Of a stretch of DNA of 64,000 bases, positions 1 to 9,484 are shown in pieces; the first letter of the stretch is position 1, and each line of letters begins with the position of its first letter. Made by a program: the position numbers and the translations under genes. The stretch comes from Alphaproteobacteria bacterium (GTDB taxonomy: Bacteria > Pseudomonadota > Alphaproteobacteria > Micropepsales > Micropepsaceae): assembly GCA_947467345.1 (NCBI GenBank), contig CANIHD010000012.1:33037-97036 (forward strand), in the 5' to 3' direction. The notes under the pieces were generated by a model that saw only the letters and a program-made list of their open reading frames with translations, ran no database searches and was not told where the DNA came from.

Positions 1-74
1 TCGGCGAGATCGTCGAAGCCTTGATCACTGAGGATCAGGCCAGCCGCTTGGCGGCCGAGGAAGGCGATGCGTGA
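1..74 (+). CDS. prfA: Peptide chain release factor 1, C-terminal end only
   Basis: The first bases encode about 23 residues ending in ALITEDQASRL...EGDA and a TGA stop at 72-74. The pattern (two short acidic/Ala-rich stretches around D-Q-A-x-R-L) matches the C-terminus of RF1, which releases peptides at UAA and UAG. The identification rests on this short tail and on the next gene being prmC, the RF1/RF2 methyltransferase that normally follows prfA. The rest of the gene lies outside the window. Confidence 0.8.
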   Translation, partial: GEIVEALITEDQASRLAAEEGDA

Positions 75-925
75 GTGTGCTTGCCGATCTGCTCGAACGT
101 GGCAGCGCGCATCTACGCAAAGCGGGAATCGAAAATTCTCGGCTTGAAGCGCGTCTTCTTCTTGCCCATGCACTTGGCCTCTCGCAGGAAGAGATGCTGG
201 GCGGGCAGGGCGTCCCCAACCCACAAGCCATGTCCCGTTTTGAAAGCTTGCTCCGCCGGCGCAGCGAGCGCGAGCCGCTGGCCTATATTGTCGGCTGGCG
301 GGAATTCTGGAGCCTTCCGTTCGAAGTAGGTCCCGGCGTTCTGGTGCCGCGCCCCGATTCCGAAACACTTATCGAAGCCGCGTTGACGGTCTTTCCGGAA
401 CACGATGCGGAGCTGGATGTCCTGGATCTCGGAACCGGATCTGGATGCCTTCTGCTTTCCTTCCTACACGAGCGCCCGCAAGCACACGGTATCGGAGTCG
501 ATATCTCGGAGGATGCGCTCGGTTTCGCCGCGTCGAATGCGTTTGCATTGGAACTCTCCGAGCGCTCCGGCTTTCAGGTCGGGAACTGGCTCGCCGATTT
601 GCGCGGGCAATTCGATGTCATATTGGCCAATCCGCCTTACATCGCCGACGGTGAAATCGACGGTTTGGACCCGGAAGTCGCGCACTATGAACCGAGATCT
701 GCTTTGGCCGGTGGGCTGGACGGACTGGACGCCTATCGCGGCCTCGCCGACATTTTGCCCCGACTTTTGCGACTTCAAGGTTACGCGTTTGTTGAACTCG
801 GAATGGGGCAGGAGCCCGATGTCACAAAAATTTTCACCGGCGCCGGCTTACGAATCCTTCGGATCGTGCCTGATTTGGCAGGCATTCCCCGCTGTCTCGT
901 AGTGGGACTAGGCAACCCGCCTTAG
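71..925 (+). CDS. prmC: Release factor glutamine N5-methyltransferase PrmC
   Basis: A cytosolic SAM-dependent methyltransferase of 284 residues. It methylates the glutamine of the GGQ motif in release factors RF1 and RF2. It has an N-terminal helical domain (about 1-80), the SAM-binding loop GTGSG at 121-125, and the diagnostic NPPY motif at 187-190 that binds the substrate glutamine. The start is GTG at 71, overlapping the prfA stop by a GTGA overlap, which implies translational coupling. Length and motif order are normal for PrmC. It ends in TAG. Confidence 0.95.
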   Translation: MSVLADLLERGSAHLRKAGIENSRLEARLLLAHALGLSQEEMLGGQGVPNPQAMSRFESLLRRRSEREPLAYIVGWREFWSLPFEVGPGVLVPRPDSETLIEAALTVFPEHDAELDVLDLGTGSGCLLLSFLHERPQAHGIGVDISEDALGFAASNAFALELSERSGFQVGNWLADLRGQFDVILANPPYIADGEIDGLDPEVAHYEPRSALAGGLDGLDAYRGLADILPRLLRLQGYAFVELGMGQEPDVTKIFTGAGLRILRIVPDLAGIPRCLVVGLGNPP

Positions 926-1235
926 GGGATTCGGGTAAATAGGGATGGAAATGCCGCAACGAAGACTGTAGTTTCTTGAGTCTGGGGACATGAAGGAACC
1001 GGTTTGCTTGCGGGGGACGCGTGGGCAAAAGCGGTGGATGCGCGATAGCGACGCGTCGACCTTCAAGGAACAGAAGCTCGTTACATCGTGCACGTCGCAG
1101 CAGCGGGGTTGGACTTGCGCGGGTTCGCGGGCGAAGGAAAATTTTGGATAGGAATCAAGTTTGTTTGGCGCCATGTGCGCGCTGTAACAGCTGCATCGTG
1201 CGGCTGCGCAATCTCGCTTAATCTGAGGGGCTCCC
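926..1235. other. Intergenic stretch between prmC and the DUF4167 gene
   Basis: About 310 bases with no convincing gene on either strand. The short frames here lack a ribosome binding site and any recognisable motif. I could not see a clear terminator or a good -35/-10 pair, although a promoter for the DUF4167 gene would be expected here. Confidence 0.5.
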
Positions 1236-1628
1236 TTGAAGCGTTCACGCGGACGCGGCCGCAGGCCGCAAAATAATCACAACCGGTCTTTCGACAGCAC
1301 CGGTCCGGACGTGAAGATTCGCGGTACGGCCGCGCATGTTTACGAGAAATATCTGCAACTCGCGCGGGACTCGAATTCGTCGGGCGATCGCGTTCAGGCA
1401 GAAAATTATCTGCAGCACGCCGAACATTATTATCGGATCCTGATGGCCTCGCAGGCCCATCAAGCCAGCCAGCCGCAATTCCAAAACGGCCAGCAGAATG
1501 GCAATGGCGGCGAGCAACGCCCGAACGGTAATGAGGCCTTCCCGCAAAACCCAGGCAATGGACCAGCCTCCGCCTTCGGCTTCACCGACGACGGCGACGA
1601 TTCGGACGAAGGCGAAGAAGCAGCCTGA
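1236..1628 (+). CDS. DUF4167 domain protein
   Basis: A 130-residue protein with a very basic start (KRSRGRGRRPQNNHN). A conserved block follows at about 22-75, with GPDVKIRGTAAHVYEKY, then LARDSNSSGDRVQAENY and HAEHYYRI. This block defines the DUF4167 family of alphaproteobacteria. The second half is low complexity (Gln/Asn/Gly) and ends in an acidic Asp/Glu tail. The basic head suggests nucleic-acid binding, but the function is not established. The start is TTG at 1236. Its place between prmC and clpB is conserved in the class. Confidence 0.85.
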   Translation: MKRSRGRGRRPQNNHNRSFDSTGPDVKIRGTAAHVYEKYLQLARDSNSSGDRVQAENYLQHAEHYYRILMASQAHQASQPQFQNGQQNGNGGEQRPNGNEAFPQNPGNGPASAFGFTDDGDDSDEGEEAA

Positions 1629-1710
1629 GGTCTCCGTCGCGGGGGCGACGGGGGACCGGCCGGTCTGCAATCTCATTCCAACCGGTAGAGGTCTGAGGCC
1701 TTCCCAGGTG

Positions 1711-1783
1711 CCCTGCGCTAGTTGGGGGTCTCTGTCTGCGTCCGGTGGCGAGCGAGACTAGGGCAACCCAACGGTGCCCAGGG
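1711..1783 (+). other. Potential structured RNA or leader element upstream of clpB
   Basis: The 293-base gap between DUF4167 and clpB holds three nested complementary arms: CCCTG (1711-1715) with CAGGG (1779-1783), GTTGGG (1721-1726) with CCCAAC (1767-1772), and GTCTC (1728-1732) with GAGAC (1754-1758). They could stack into one long imperfect hairpin. A smaller hairpin, CGTCGC/GCGACG (1635-1640 and 1645-1650), follows the DUF4167 stop. I do not recognise a known RNA family. This could be a 5' leader of clpB, a small RNA, or chance. Confidence 0.3.
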
Positions 1784-1921
1784 TTCGCTTAAGTATTTTC
1801 CGGCCCTTGTCGGAAGCCGAACCAATTCCAACCTATGCTGCGATGGCGGCGCCCATTTGAGGGGCCGACGAAGTTTCTATGGCGCGGGTGTCCTTCAGGA
1901 GCTCGGCGGCAGGAGCAAGCA

Positions 1922-4561
1922 ATGGATATCGAGAAGTTCACCGAACGCGCGCGCGGCTTCATTCAGTCGGCGCAAGGGCTCGCACTACGCAGCAATCATC
2001 AGGTTCTCACCCCTGAGCACATTCTAAAAGTTCTTCTCGACGACGAAGAGGGCATGGCGTCCGGCCTGATCCAGGCCAATGGCGGCAAGGCCAAAGAGGC
2101 TCACCAAGCCGTTGAATTGGAGCTGACCAAACTTCCAAAAGTCGAAGGCGGCAATTCGCAACCTTATCTCGCGCCCGATACAGCCCGCATGCTTGAGCAG
2201 GCGGAAACGCTGGCGAAGAAAGCGGGCGACTCGTTCGTCACCGCTGAGCGCATGCTGCAATCCATCGCCATGCAGCCCAGCACCGGCGCCGGTAAAGCGC
2301 TCAAGAATGCCGGCGTCACACCGCAAGGGCTGGAAAAATCCATTCAGGATTTGCGCAAAGGTCGCACCGCTGATTCGGCAACGGCCGAGAACGCCTACGA
2401 CGCGCTCAAGAAATACGCACGCGACCTGACGGAAGCAGCCCGCAACGGCAAACTCGATCCGGTCATCGGCCGGGACGAAGAAATTCGCCGCACCATTCAG
2501 GTGCTCTTGCGGCGCACGAAGAATAATCCCGTGCTGATCGGCGAGCCCGGCGTCGGCAAGACCGCGATTGCCGAAGGCTTGGCGCAACGCATCGTCAATG
2601 GCGACGTGCCGGAATCTTTGCGCAACAAGCAGCTTATGGCGCTCGATATGGGCGCGCTTATCGCAGGCGCCAAATTTCGCGGCGAGTTCGAAGAAAGGCT
2701 GAAAGCCGTTCTCCAGGAAATCACCGCGGCCGAAGGCAAAGTGATCATCTTCATCGATGAGATGCACACGCTGGTAGGCGCCGGCAAAGCCGAAGGCTCC
2801 ATGGACGCGTCCAATCTGTTGAAGCCTGCATTGGCGCGCGGCGAACTTCATTGCATCGGCGCCACGACTCTCAACGAGTATCGCAAGCATGTGGAGAAAG
2901 ACGCAGCGTTGGCGCGGCGTTTCCAGCCTGTGTTTGTTTCCGAGCCGAGCGTGGAGGACGCGATCTCTATTTTGCGCGGGCTGAAGGAAAAATACGAACT
3001 GCATCACGGCGTGCGGATCACCGATTCCGCCATCGTGGCCGCGGCTACTCTCTCGCATCGCTATATCGCTGACCGCTTCTTGCCCGACAAAGCCATCGAT
3101 TTGATGGACGAAGCGGCCAGCCGGCTGCGTATGCAAATCGATTCCAAGCCGGAAGAGCTCGACGAGCTCGACCGCCGCATCATGCAGCTCAAGATCGAGC
3201 GCGAAGCGCTTCGCAAAGAAACCGACAAGGCTTCGCAGGATCGGCTGGAGAAAATCGAACACGAACTCTCGGACCTCGAGGAAAAATCCCATGCGCTCAC
3301 CACGCGTTGGGAAAATGAAAAAAGCTCGTTGAAGGGCGTGCAGCATCTGAAGGAGCAGCTCGACAAAGCGCGTCAGGAATTGGAAGTCGCGCAGCGGCGC
3401 GGAAATCTGGCGCGCGCCGGCGAGATCGCTTACGGCGTCATTCCGGATATAGAGCGCAAGCTGAAATCGGCCGAAGAATTCGGGCAGGAGCGGCTTCTCA
3501 ACGAAGTAGTCACCGCCGAACATATTGCCGGCGTTGTGTCGCGTTGGACCGGCATACCTGTCGACAAAATGCTTGAAGGCGAACGCGAGAAATTGCTGAA
3601 CATGGAAGCTGCGTTGCAGAAGCGCGTCGTGGGCCAGGCCCAGGCGGTTCACGCTGTAGCCAACGCGCTACGCCGCGCACGCGCCGGGTTGCAGGATTCC
3701 AATTGCCCAATTGGATCGTTCCTGTTCCTTGGTCCCACCGGCGTTGGAAAGACAGAGCTCACCAAAGCGCTGGCGTCGTTCCTGTTCGACGACGACCAAG
3801 CGATGGTTCGCATCGACATGTCCGAGTTCATGGAGAAACATTCGGCCGCGCGTTTGATCGGCGCGCCTCCCGGCTATGTGGGCTATGAGGAAGGCGGCAC
3901 GCTGACCGAGGCTGTGCGCCGGCGCCCCTATCAGGTCGTGTTGTTCGACGAAGTCGAGAAGGCGCACCAGGATGTATTCAATGTTCTGCTGCAGGTGCTC
4001 GACGAAGGACGATTGACTGACGGGCAGGGGCGGACGGTGGATTTTCGCAACACGGTCATCATCCTGACGTCCAATCTCGGCGCGGAATATTTGGCGGCGC
4101 AGCCGGAAGGCGAAGATTCAAGCGCCGTTCGCGGCCAGGTCATGCAGGCGGTGCGCGCGCATTTCCGGCCCGAATTCTTGAACCGGCTGGATGAAATCAT
4201 CCTCTTCCATCGTCTGACGCGCGGGCATATGGACACGATCGTCGACATTCAGATGGCACGGCTTCTGAAGCTTCTGGAAGGTCGCAAGATCAGCGTGCGG
4301 CTCGAGCCAAAGGCGCGCGCCTGGCTCGCCAATGCCGGCTACGATCCTGTCTACGGCGCACGGCCGTTAAAGCGCGCCATTCAGCGCGCGCTGCAGGATC
4401 CGCTCGCCACGCTGTTGTTGGAAGGAAAAATCTCTGACGGTGACACCGTGAAGGTGGCAGCCGGCAAACATGGCCTCACGCTCAACGGCACAGAATTTGC
4501 CGCCAGCGACGAGGGCGTTGCATTGCTCGACGATTCTGGTCCCAGCCACGCCGTGCATTGA
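1922..4561 (+). CDS. clpB: ATP-dependent chaperone ClpB
   Basis: A hexameric AAA+ disaggregase of 879 residues that works with DnaK to rescue aggregated proteins after heat stress. In order it has a Clp_N repeat domain (about 1-145), a first ATPase domain with Walker A GEPGVGKT near residue 208 and Walker [10 protein letters not shown], and a long coiled-coil middle domain rich in Glu/Lys/Arg (about 410-520). The second ATPase domain has GPTGVGKT near 605 and [11 protein letters not shown], followed by the C-terminal small domain. The frame is open upstream to 1835, but ATG at 1922 is preferred because AGGAG (1911-1915) precedes it and the protein then starts with the usual [11 protein letters not shown] could not identify a convincing heat-shock promoter. 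Confidence 0.97.
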   Translation: MDIEKFTERARGFIQSAQGLALRSNHQVLTPEHILKVLLDDEEGMASGLIQANGGKAKEAHQAVELELTKLPKVEGGNSQPYLAPDTARMLEQAETLAKKAGDSFVTAERMLQSIAMQPSTGAGKALKNAGVTPQGLEKSIQDLRKGRTADSATAENAYDALKKYARDLTEAARNGKLDPVIGRDEEIRRTIQVLLRRTKNNPVLIGEPGVGKTAIAEGLAQRIVNGDVPESLRNKQLMALDMGALIAGAKFRGEFEERLKAVLQEITAAEGKVIIFIDEMHTLVGAGKAEGSMDASNLLKPALARGELHCIGATTLNEYRKHVEKDAALARRFQPVFVSEPSVEDAISILRGLKEKYELHHGVRITDSAIVAAATLSHRYIADRFLPDKAIDLMDEAASRLRMQIDSKPEELDELDRRIMQLKIEREALRKETDKASQDRLEKIEHELSDLEEKSHALTTRWENEKSSLKGVQHLKEQLDKARQELEVAQRRGNLARAGEIAYGVIPDIERKLKSAEEFGQERLLNEVVTAEHIAGVVSRWTGIPVDKMLEGEREKLLNMEAALQKRVVGQAQAVHAVANALRRARAGLQDSNCPIGSFLFLGPTGVGKTELTKALASFLFDDDQAMVRIDMSEFMEKHSAARLIGAPPGYVGYEEGGTLTEAVRRRPYQVVLFDEVEKAHQDVFNVLLQVLDEGRLTDGQGRTVDFRNTVIILTSNLGAEYLAAQPEGEDSSAVRGQVMQAVRAHFRPEFLNRLDEIILFHRLTRGHMDTIVDIQMARLLKLLEGRKISVRLEPKARAWLANAGYDPVYGARPLKRAIQRALQDPLATLLLEGKISDGDTVKVAAGKHGLTLNGTEFAASDEGVALLDDSGPSHAVH

Positions 4562-4581
4562 TGTCGAGGTTTTAAGCGGGC

Positions 4582-6273
4582 TTAGCGCTCTGCCGTCTCG
4601 CGGCGCAGATCGGAGGCATTGGCCACTTTGCGTTGCACCGGCAACGCGGCGACTAGTTTCTCGATCCGGTTACGCTCGGCGTTGAAGGCCTTCATTTGTT
4701 GACCTTCAAGCCTGCGTCCTGTCGCGACTTTCACCTTGGCAGGATTGACCTGCTGGTTCTTGACGCGGATTTCGTAATGCAGATGCGGGCCCGTGGAGAC
4801 ACCGGTATTGCCGCTATAGGCGACGATCTGGCCCTGCGTGACGCGCGTGCCCTTCTTGATGTTCTTGCCGAAGCGCGAGAGATGGCCATAGGCCGTCGAA
4901 TACCCGTTGCTGTGGCTGACAATCACGAGATTGCCGTAACCATTGCTGCGACCTGCATAGGTGACGGTGCCGCTACCGCCGGCCATCACAGGCGTTCCAA
5001 TCGGAACCGCGAAGTCGACGCCCTTATGCATGCGGTTATAGCCGAGGATCGGATGACGGCGGAGCCCGAAGCCTGACGAAATGCGCGCGCCGTCGACCGG
5101 CGTCTTCATCAGCATGCTTTTCGCGCTGCTGCCGTTATTCTCGAAATATTCCGGACCATCCGTCGTCTCAAAGCGGAACAAAGTCTGCTTCTTGCCGCCG
5201 AGCGTCATGGTCGCGGCCAGGATGTTGCCGGTCTTCGCGGGCTGGCCTTCGGCGGTGTAGAAATTGTTGTAGAAGACTTCGAATTCGTCGCCCGGGTGAA
5301 CGTCGCGTTGGAAATCGACGTCATAAGAGAACATGTGGATCATCTCGACCACGATGCTGGCCGGAATGCCGGCCTGCATGGCGGCTAGATAAAGGCTCGA
5401 ATCGATCGTCGCGCCGGCGCGCTGATAGCGAGAGGCGAGTTTCTTTTGGATTTCATTGACCGCGTAAGCCGCGGGTGCCGTGAGTTCGACCGTGATCTGG
5501 CGTTCCACCGACGGCGAGAAGCTCAGCGAAAGAAGACGGTTGGTGGTGGCTTCCGCGACCACGTCGGGTTCGACGATAAGAGCGGGAGCGGGGGTGTTCG
5601 CGGGAATGCCGAAGCTGGCTTCAAAAACCTGACCCGGACGAATGCTTCGAGGGCTAAAGAGCGGCTGCATCGCCGTAATAACGGCGGCGGCGTCCTTCAC
5701 CGGTACGCCGGCGTCCTGGAGCATGCCCATGATGGTTCCGCCGGCACCGACTTTCAGCTTCTTGGTGCTGACATTCGCGGTCTTCTCGGCAGTGGCGTCG
5801 CTGGTGGCGGCCATGCCTGAAGCATTACGGACGACACTAGCGAGGGCGCTGTTCAATCCGGGCACCACAACGCTGGCGGCGCGGTAATCCTCAGGCGCAA
5901 TGCCGGGGAGAATGGGTTTTACGGAGAGGGAGGAGAGCAAATCGTAAGGGAGGGCGGCTTGGGTGCGGCGCGGTTCGAAAGTTCCCGCCGCGTCGGGCGG
6001 CGTAGCCGCTAAAGCCAGGATGGTGACGGCAGAAGCGACCGAGGCGGTGATGGCAGTCGATACGATCGTCCAACGACCATCAGCGCTATCAAAAATTCCA
6101 CCGGCGGCGGAACCGGCGCGGCGCAACTCAGTTATGTACCCAGGCACTCTCGACAGCGTGTCACGTAGCAATGGCTCAGTTCCCACGTTTAACGACGGGG
6201 ACATAGTCCCCGTCGGCCCATCCCATAGAGCTCGATAGCTCCAACTTAGTTCCGGTCGAATTACACCCATCAT
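4582..6273 (-). CDS. M23 family metallopeptidase (LytM-type, membrane anchored)
   Basis: A 563-residue envelope protein. It has a cytoplasmic head of about 65 residues, one transmembrane segment (about 68-92, IVSTAITASVASAVTILALA), a periplasmic region with an OapA/LysM-like stretch (GTIMGMLQDAGVPVKDAAAV), and a C-terminal peptidase M23 domain. The zinc ligands are visible as the HKGVDF motif (H and D) and the HLHYE motif (second His). Such enzymes cleave peptidoglycan cross-links or, when degenerate, activate amidases; here the metal ligands are intact. It faces clpB with 20 bases between the stop codons and ends in a normal TAA. Confidence 0.9.
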   Translation of the reverse strand: MMGVIRPELSWSYRALWDGPTGTMSPSLNVGTEPLLRDTLSRVPGYITELRRAGSAAGGIFDSADGRWTIVSTAITASVASAVTILALAATPPDAAGTFEPRRTQAALPYDLLSSLSVKPILPGIAPEDYRAASVVVPGLNSALASVVRNASGMAATSDATAEKTANVSTKKLKVGAGGTIMGMLQDAGVPVKDAAAVITAMQPLFSPRSIRPGQVFEASFGIPANTPAPALIVEPDVVAEATTNRLLSLSFSPSVERQITVELTAPAAYAVNEIQKKLASRYQRAGATIDSSLYLAAMQAGIPASIVVEMIHMFSYDVDFQRDVHPGDEFEVFYNNFYTAEGQPAKTGNILAATMTLGGKKQTLFRFETTDGPEYFENNGSSAKSMLMKTPVDGARISSGFGLRRHPILGYNRMHKGVDFAVPIGTPVMAGGSGTVTYAGRSNGYGNLVIVSHSNGYSTAYGHLSRFGKNIKKGTRVTQGQIVAYSGNTGVSTGPHLHYEIRVKNQQVNPAKVKVATGRRLEGQQMKAFNAERNRIEKLVAALPVQRKVANASDLRRETAER

Positions 6274-6408
6274 CTGGGGACAAACATTCGTCCGTCAACC
6301 CTTACAGAAGGGCTAAGCGGCGCGATTGGTAAATAGGCCTTAACAGGTTGCAGACAAATCGCAAAATGTGTTTTCCGTCATGAAGCCGGGGAACTTTGGA
6401 GTAGCGCG

Positions 6409-7623
6409 CTATTCCGCAGGCGAACCGGCCATTTCCGGGGCAGTTACACGCCGCTGGGAGCGCTTCAGCCACCACATACGAAACCCCGTAATTCCGAACA
6501 AAAGCGGTAGGAAACCCGATAGGAATACCAAGATCTTGTAGGCGATTCCTAAACCAAGTCCCGAATGTAACAGGCGTTGCCAGACGACGACCTGCTCGCC
6601 GACATTATAAGTCCGGAAATCATCGACATAGACGATCTGTCCGTTCATGCGATCGACCGACACCAGAATCGGCGGCGCGCCTTGCCCCAAAGCTGTTGGC
6701 CGGAAATTGAGCACATAGGGGCTATCCGGGCGGTTCGGGAGCTGGAAATTCAGCGGAACGATTCCCGGAACCGCCGCTTGGGCGGTCGCAATGGCTTGGT
6801 CCAGTGACAAAGGCTGCGGCAGCGGGAGCTGATTCGCGGCTTCGGCACTAGGATCTTCGAAATTATAGCCGATCGACAGAACCAGCCCGACCGCCGCGCG
6901 GAAGCTGCGCGGGAAGGCGAGGTAGACGCCGCTGATGCTGATGACGAGAAACAGCAGCAGGGTCCAAATCCCGAAGGCGGCATGCAGATCGTGGTTCAGG
7001 CGAAAGCCCCGGGCGCCGCGCTTGATCAGAAAAGCGCGTTTCCACTGCCCCTCACGTGGCCACCACAGAACGAGGCCCGAAAGGCTGAGCAAGGTCATGG
7101 CGATGCCAAGCCAGCCCACAAAGGAGCGGTCGGATATCGTCCGCACATAGAGCGTCGCGTGAAGCGTGCGCATGATTCCAAATATCGCCGCTGGCCGCCC
7201 CTGCACGCCGGTTCCGAGAACCTCCAACGAAACGGGATCGACATAGATCGTGTTTGGCCCGGTCAGATCGGCGTTGCGCTCGCGACGGTCGATCGGTTGG
7301 AAGCGAATTGAGGCGGGCTCGCGCGAGCGCTGGGGCATCAGCACGCGGTCGGCGCGCATGCCCGCCGGCACGACGGCTTCCGCGGCGGCCAGTATAGCTT
7401 CGGCGGATTTGATTTCACCGGTCGCGGTGGCCGCGGGAATCGACCAGCGCGGCGCTTCCGGCTGCAACACCAGAATGCTGCCGGAAATGCCGAGCAGGAT
7501 AAACGGGATGGCTAATATCAATCCCGCCCAAAGATGCACCGTCATCAGCACGGCGCGAAAACGGCGCCACGGGATTCGGCCCACCGGGTAGGCCAAATTC
7601 GAAATATCAATATCCTGCCGCAT
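6409..7623 (-). CDS. PepSY-associated transmembrane protein
   Basis: An inner-membrane protein of about 404 residues with the PepSY_TM layout. It has a first membrane helix (VLMTVHLWAGLILAIPFILLG), a periplasmic PepSY-type domain, two central helices (WLGIAMTLLSLSGLVLW and IWTLLLFLVISISGVYLAF), a second PepSY-type stretch and a C-terminal helix (YKILVFLSGFLPLLFGITG). Members often act in iron or siderophore reduction or in electron transfer; the exact role here is unknown. ATG at 7623 gives MRQDIDISNLAYP, and the frame is open to 7707. The start lies inside the end of the upstream gamma-glutamyltransferase gene (17-base overlap), so the two are probably co-translated. Confidence 0.85.
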   Translation of the reverse strand: MRQDIDISNLAYPVGRIPWRRFRAVLMTVHLWAGLILAIPFILLGISGSILVLQPEAPRWSIPAATATGEIKSAEAILAAAEAVVPAGMRADRVLMPQRSREPASIRFQPIDRRERNADLTGPNTIYVDPVSLEVLGTGVQGRPAAIFGIMRTLHATLYVRTISDRSFVGWLGIAMTLLSLSGLVLWWPREGQWKRAFLIKRGARGFRLNHDLHAAFGIWTLLLFLVISISGVYLAFPRSFRAAVGLVLSIGYNFEDPSAEAANQLPLPQPLSLDQAIATAQAAVPGIVPLNFQLPNRPDSPYVLNFRPTALGQGAPPILVSVDRMNGQIVYVDDFRTYNVGEQVVVWQRLLHSGLGLGIAYKILVFLSGFLPLLFGITGFRMWWLKRSQRRVTAPEMAGSPAE

Positions 7624-9304
7624 GGCCGTCTTTTCGCATCTCACTTCCGGCGCGATAGATTTTATACGCAGCATCACGCTGAATCGCTTGATACCCACCG
7701 AAAGCATCGCTGCCTTTCACGAAACGATGCCCGCGACGCTCAAGTTCGGCTCGCACACAGGGCGCAATTCCGCTTTCGATTTCCACGAAGCCGACGCCCT
7801 GCGGCTGCTCGCCGGTGACTTCCGTTCCGCCGTAGTGGCGAAAACGCATGAAATCGCCGGCCTCCTGCACGTTCATGCCGAAATCGATCATGTTGACCAG
7901 CACTTGCGCATGGCCTTGCGGCTGCATGTCGCCGCCCATCAGCCCGAATGACATCCAAGGCTCGCCATCTTTCATGACAAAGCCTGGAATGATGGTCTGG
8001 AAGGGGCGCTTGCCCGGCGCGTAGACGCTGGGTGAGACAGAATCGAGGGAGAACAGCTCGCCGCGATTATTGAACATAAAGCCGAGCCCGTCGGCGACCA
8101 GCCCTGAACCCATGCCCCGGAAATTGGATTGGATGAGAGACACCATCATTCCGGATTTGTCGGCGATGGTGAAATAGGTGGTGTCGCCGTCCACCAGCTT
8201 CGGCTCACCGGGACCGACCGATGGATTGGCGGCGCTCATCGCGATCAACACGCGCCGCTCGCGCGCGTAAGCGTCCGAAATAAGCTCCTTTATCGGCACA
8301 TTCACGAAATCCATATCGCCATAAAACTTCGCGAGATCTTCGTAGACGATACGTTTGGCTTCGATCATGACATGCAGCGCGTCGGCCGAGCCGGGGCCCA
8401 TGGCGCGCAAGTCGAAGCCTTGCAGCAATTGGAGGATTTGCAGGACCGCGACGCCCTGACCGTTGGGCGGCAATTCGAAAACATCATAGCCGCGATAATT
8501 GACGCCGACCGGGTCAACCCAGTTGCCGCGATGCGTCGCCAGATCGTCGAGGCCGAGATCACTGCCGATACGCCGGAAATAGGCATCCATCGTTTTGGCG
8601 ATAGTGCCGCTGTAAAAAGCCTCGCGGCCGTCACGCGCAATAGTCTCGTAAGTGCGCGCGAGGTCCGGATTGCGAAAAACCTGGCCCTCTCGGGGAGTCG
8701 CGCCGTCCACAAAATAGGTGTGGCGGGCATTGTCGAATTCTTCGACGTCCTTTTCCTCGCCGCGCGCGCGCATGTCGCGGTCTAACGCGAACGCAACATA
8801 GGGCGTCAGCGGAAAACCATCGCGCGCATAAGAAATCGCCGGCGCCAGCAAGTCCGGCATTTTCATGCTGCCGAATTTTTCATGCAGCGCGAACCAGCCG
8901 TCGACGGCGCCGGGAACGGAGACAGCTAGAGAACCCCAGGATGGAATTTTGGAACGCGTTCCCAATTTGCTCTTCAGCGCATCATAAGAGCGCCCCCGCG
9001 CAGAGCGGCCCGAGCCGTTATAGCCATGCAGCTTTCGCGTTTTCGGATCCCACACGATGGCGAACAAATCGCCGCCGATCCCGCAAGCCGTCATCTCCAT
9101 CAGCCCGAGGGCGGCATTGGTCGCAATGGCGGCATCAATGGCGTTGCCGCCGCGCTTCAAAATATCGAGCGCGATCTCGGTCGCGAGGGGGTGGGCGGTA
9201 GCGGCGATGCCATTGCAGGCCATAACCGGTGCGCGCGTGGCGAAGGGGGCGCCGACATAGCGGTCGCCACGGCCGGAGGAGGCCTGGATATCGGCTGATG
9301 TCAT
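7607..9304 (-). CDS. Gamma-glutamyltransferase family protein
   Basis: A protein of 565 residues from ATG at 9304. It matches the Ntn-hydrolase gamma-glutamyltranspeptidase family: ILKRGGNAIDAAIATNAAL near 48-66, GIGGDLFA, the autoprocessing site DTTYFTIAD whose Thr should become the catalytic nucleophile, and a C-terminal GLMGGDMQPQGH stretch. The family cleaves gamma-glutamyl bonds such as that of glutathione. No signal peptide follows the preferred start, so it resembles the cytosolic YwrD-like branch. An upstream in-frame extension to 9508 exists but has no coding character. The 3' end overlaps the PepSY gene. Confidence 0.88.
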   Translation of the reverse strand: MTSADIQASSGRGDRYVGAPFATRAPVMACNGIAATAHPLATEIALDILKRGGNAIDAAIATNAALGLMEMTACGIGGDLFAIVWDPKTRKLHGYNGSGRSARGRSYDALKSKLGTRSKIPSWGSLAVSVPGAVDGWFALHEKFGSMKMPDLLAPAISYARDGFPLTPYVAFALDRDMRARGEEKDVEEFDNARHTYFVDGATPREGQVFRNPDLARTYETIARDGREAFYSGTIAKTMDAYFRRIGSDLGLDDLATHRGNWVDPVGVNYRGYDVFELPPNGQGVAVLQILQLLQGFDLRAMGPGSADALHVMIEAKRIVYEDLAKFYGDMDFVNVPIKELISDAYARERRVLIAMSAANPSVGPGEPKLVDGDTTYFTIADKSGMMVSLIQSNFRGMGSGLVADGLGFMFNNRGELFSLDSVSPSVYAPGKRPFQTIIPGFVMKDGEPWMSFGLMGGDMQPQGHAQVLVNMIDFGMNVQEAGDFMRFRHYGGTEVTGEQPQGVGFVEIESGIAPCVRAELERRGHRFVKGSDAFGGYQAIQRDAAYKIYRAGSEMRKDGHAAGY

Positions 9305-9484
9305 GACTGCGAAACTCGAAAAGATGCTGTTGCTTCCACGCCCGCTACGCCCCGAAAAAATGCCCGCCGGGACTATAGGGGGCGCCTTTCGCCCCGTCAC
9401 TCGGGAGCATCGCCGGGCGCCGCCGCCGTGGGCCGACGTAGCGATTTCTTGCAGGGCGGGTCCAAAGAGCTTATCCGACATTCC

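Noticed and set aside
1801..1840. Heat-shock (sigma-32) promoter ahead of clpB
   Set aside because: CTTG and a CCTAT-like element are present, but the spacing and remaining bases fit poorly.
2024..3652. Long open frame of 542 codons on the minus strand inside clpB
   Set aside because: It mirrors the clpB coding frame, has no family resemblance, and arises from the codon bias of a high-GC gene.
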